From Rahnella inusitata (GTDB lineage: Bacteria; Pseudomonadota; Gammaproteobacteria; Enterobacterales; Enterobacteriaceae): a stretch of DNA of 64,000 nt. The DNA lies in NCBI RefSeq assembly GCF_003263515.1, contig NZ_JYDE01000010.1, forward strand, positions 56,143-120,142, written 5' to 3'. The notes beneath the pieces are model-generated. The model did no database searches. It was not told where the DNA came from and saw nothing but the letters and a program-made list of their open reading frames with translations. The translations under genes and the position numbers were made by a program. Below, one piece after another: positions 63,955 through 64,000 of this stretch. Numbering within the stretch: the stretch's first letter is position 1; each line of letters opens with the position of its first letter.

Positions 63955-64000
63955 ATTTATCAGACAATCTGTGTGGGCACTCACAAGACGATATCAGCAC

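Larger units (their letters stand above)
63588..64000 (+). other. rRNA operon promoter region and leader (16S begins beyond the window)
   Basis: 413 bp with tandem rrn promoters, an AT-rich upstream element (63721-63741) and an antitermination boxA. The last bases match the E. coli 16S precursor leader, so mature 16S should start roughly 110-120 bp past the window end. No gene is seen between yieP and the promoters. Confidence 0.9.

Noticed and set aside
63960..64000. Start of mature 16S rRNA inside the window
   Set aside because: The last bases match the precursor leader after boxA; the AAATTGAAGAGTTTGAT start of 16S is not reached.

Overview
This is a 64 kb chromosomal window from a gamma-proteobacterium of the order Enterobacterales. 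It contains the replication origin and the dnaA region. Gene order from ibpAB through gyrB-recF-dnaN-dnaA-rpmH-rnpA-yidC-mnmE, pst-phoU, glmUS, atp, mnmG, oriC, mioC, asnC, viaA-ravA, kup, rbs and yieP to an rRNA leader is that of Escherichia coli, and the proteins are close to the E. coli ones. The left-end sugar genes and other differences suggest a non-E. coli enteric, perhaps Yersiniaceae (Rahnella, Serratia or a relative). The genus is an inference from memory, not from a search.

Layout. Positions 1-4.4 kb: accessory raffinose-type genes (GH36 alpha-galactosidase cut by the window edge, LacY-type symporter) and a LacI-type repressor. 4.4-7.7 kb: an operon of the 2-ketogluconate type (sugar isomerase, MFS transporter, 2-ketoaldonate reductase) behind a perfect 18-bp LacI-type operator. 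7.8-13.1 kb: avtA, the heat-shock genes ibpA and ibpB with a sigma-32 promoter and two RNA-thermometer hairpins, yidQ, yidR and yidA. 13.2-23.9 kb: gyrB-recF-dnaN-dnaA leftward and rpmH-rnpA-yidD-yidC-mnmE rightward, with DnaA boxes between them. 24-30.8 kb: a chemoreceptor with a sigma-28 promoter, yieE, chrR, adeP, a 3-dehydroshikimate dehydratase and a divergent TetR regulator. 30.9-40.6 kb: pstSCAB-phoU with a PhoB array, rluF and glmUS. 40.1-47.1 kb: the full ATP synthase operon. 47.7-51.7 kb: a frameshifted rsmG, mnmG, oriC, mioC and asnC. 51.7-63.6 kb: viaA-ravA, kup, rbsDACBK-rbsR and yieP. The window ends in the leader of an rRNA operon, before mature 16S.

How it works together. Most of the window is housekeeping: replication initiation and its control (DnaA, its boxes, oriC, beta clamp, RecF, gyrase), ATP synthesis, phosphate uptake, cell-wall precursor supply and ribosome/tRNA maintenance. 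The metabolic additions are sugar scavenging: raffinose-type galactosides, 2-ketogluconate, ribose, and dehydroshikimate to protocatechuate.

I found no convincing undescribed system. The observations most worth checking are the single-base frameshift in rsmG, the absence of asnA beside asnC, paired ROSE-like thermometers with compensatory base changes at ibpA and ibpB, a kinase-less 2-ketogluconate operon, a two-operator rbs control region, and a degenerate PPTase-like yieE.
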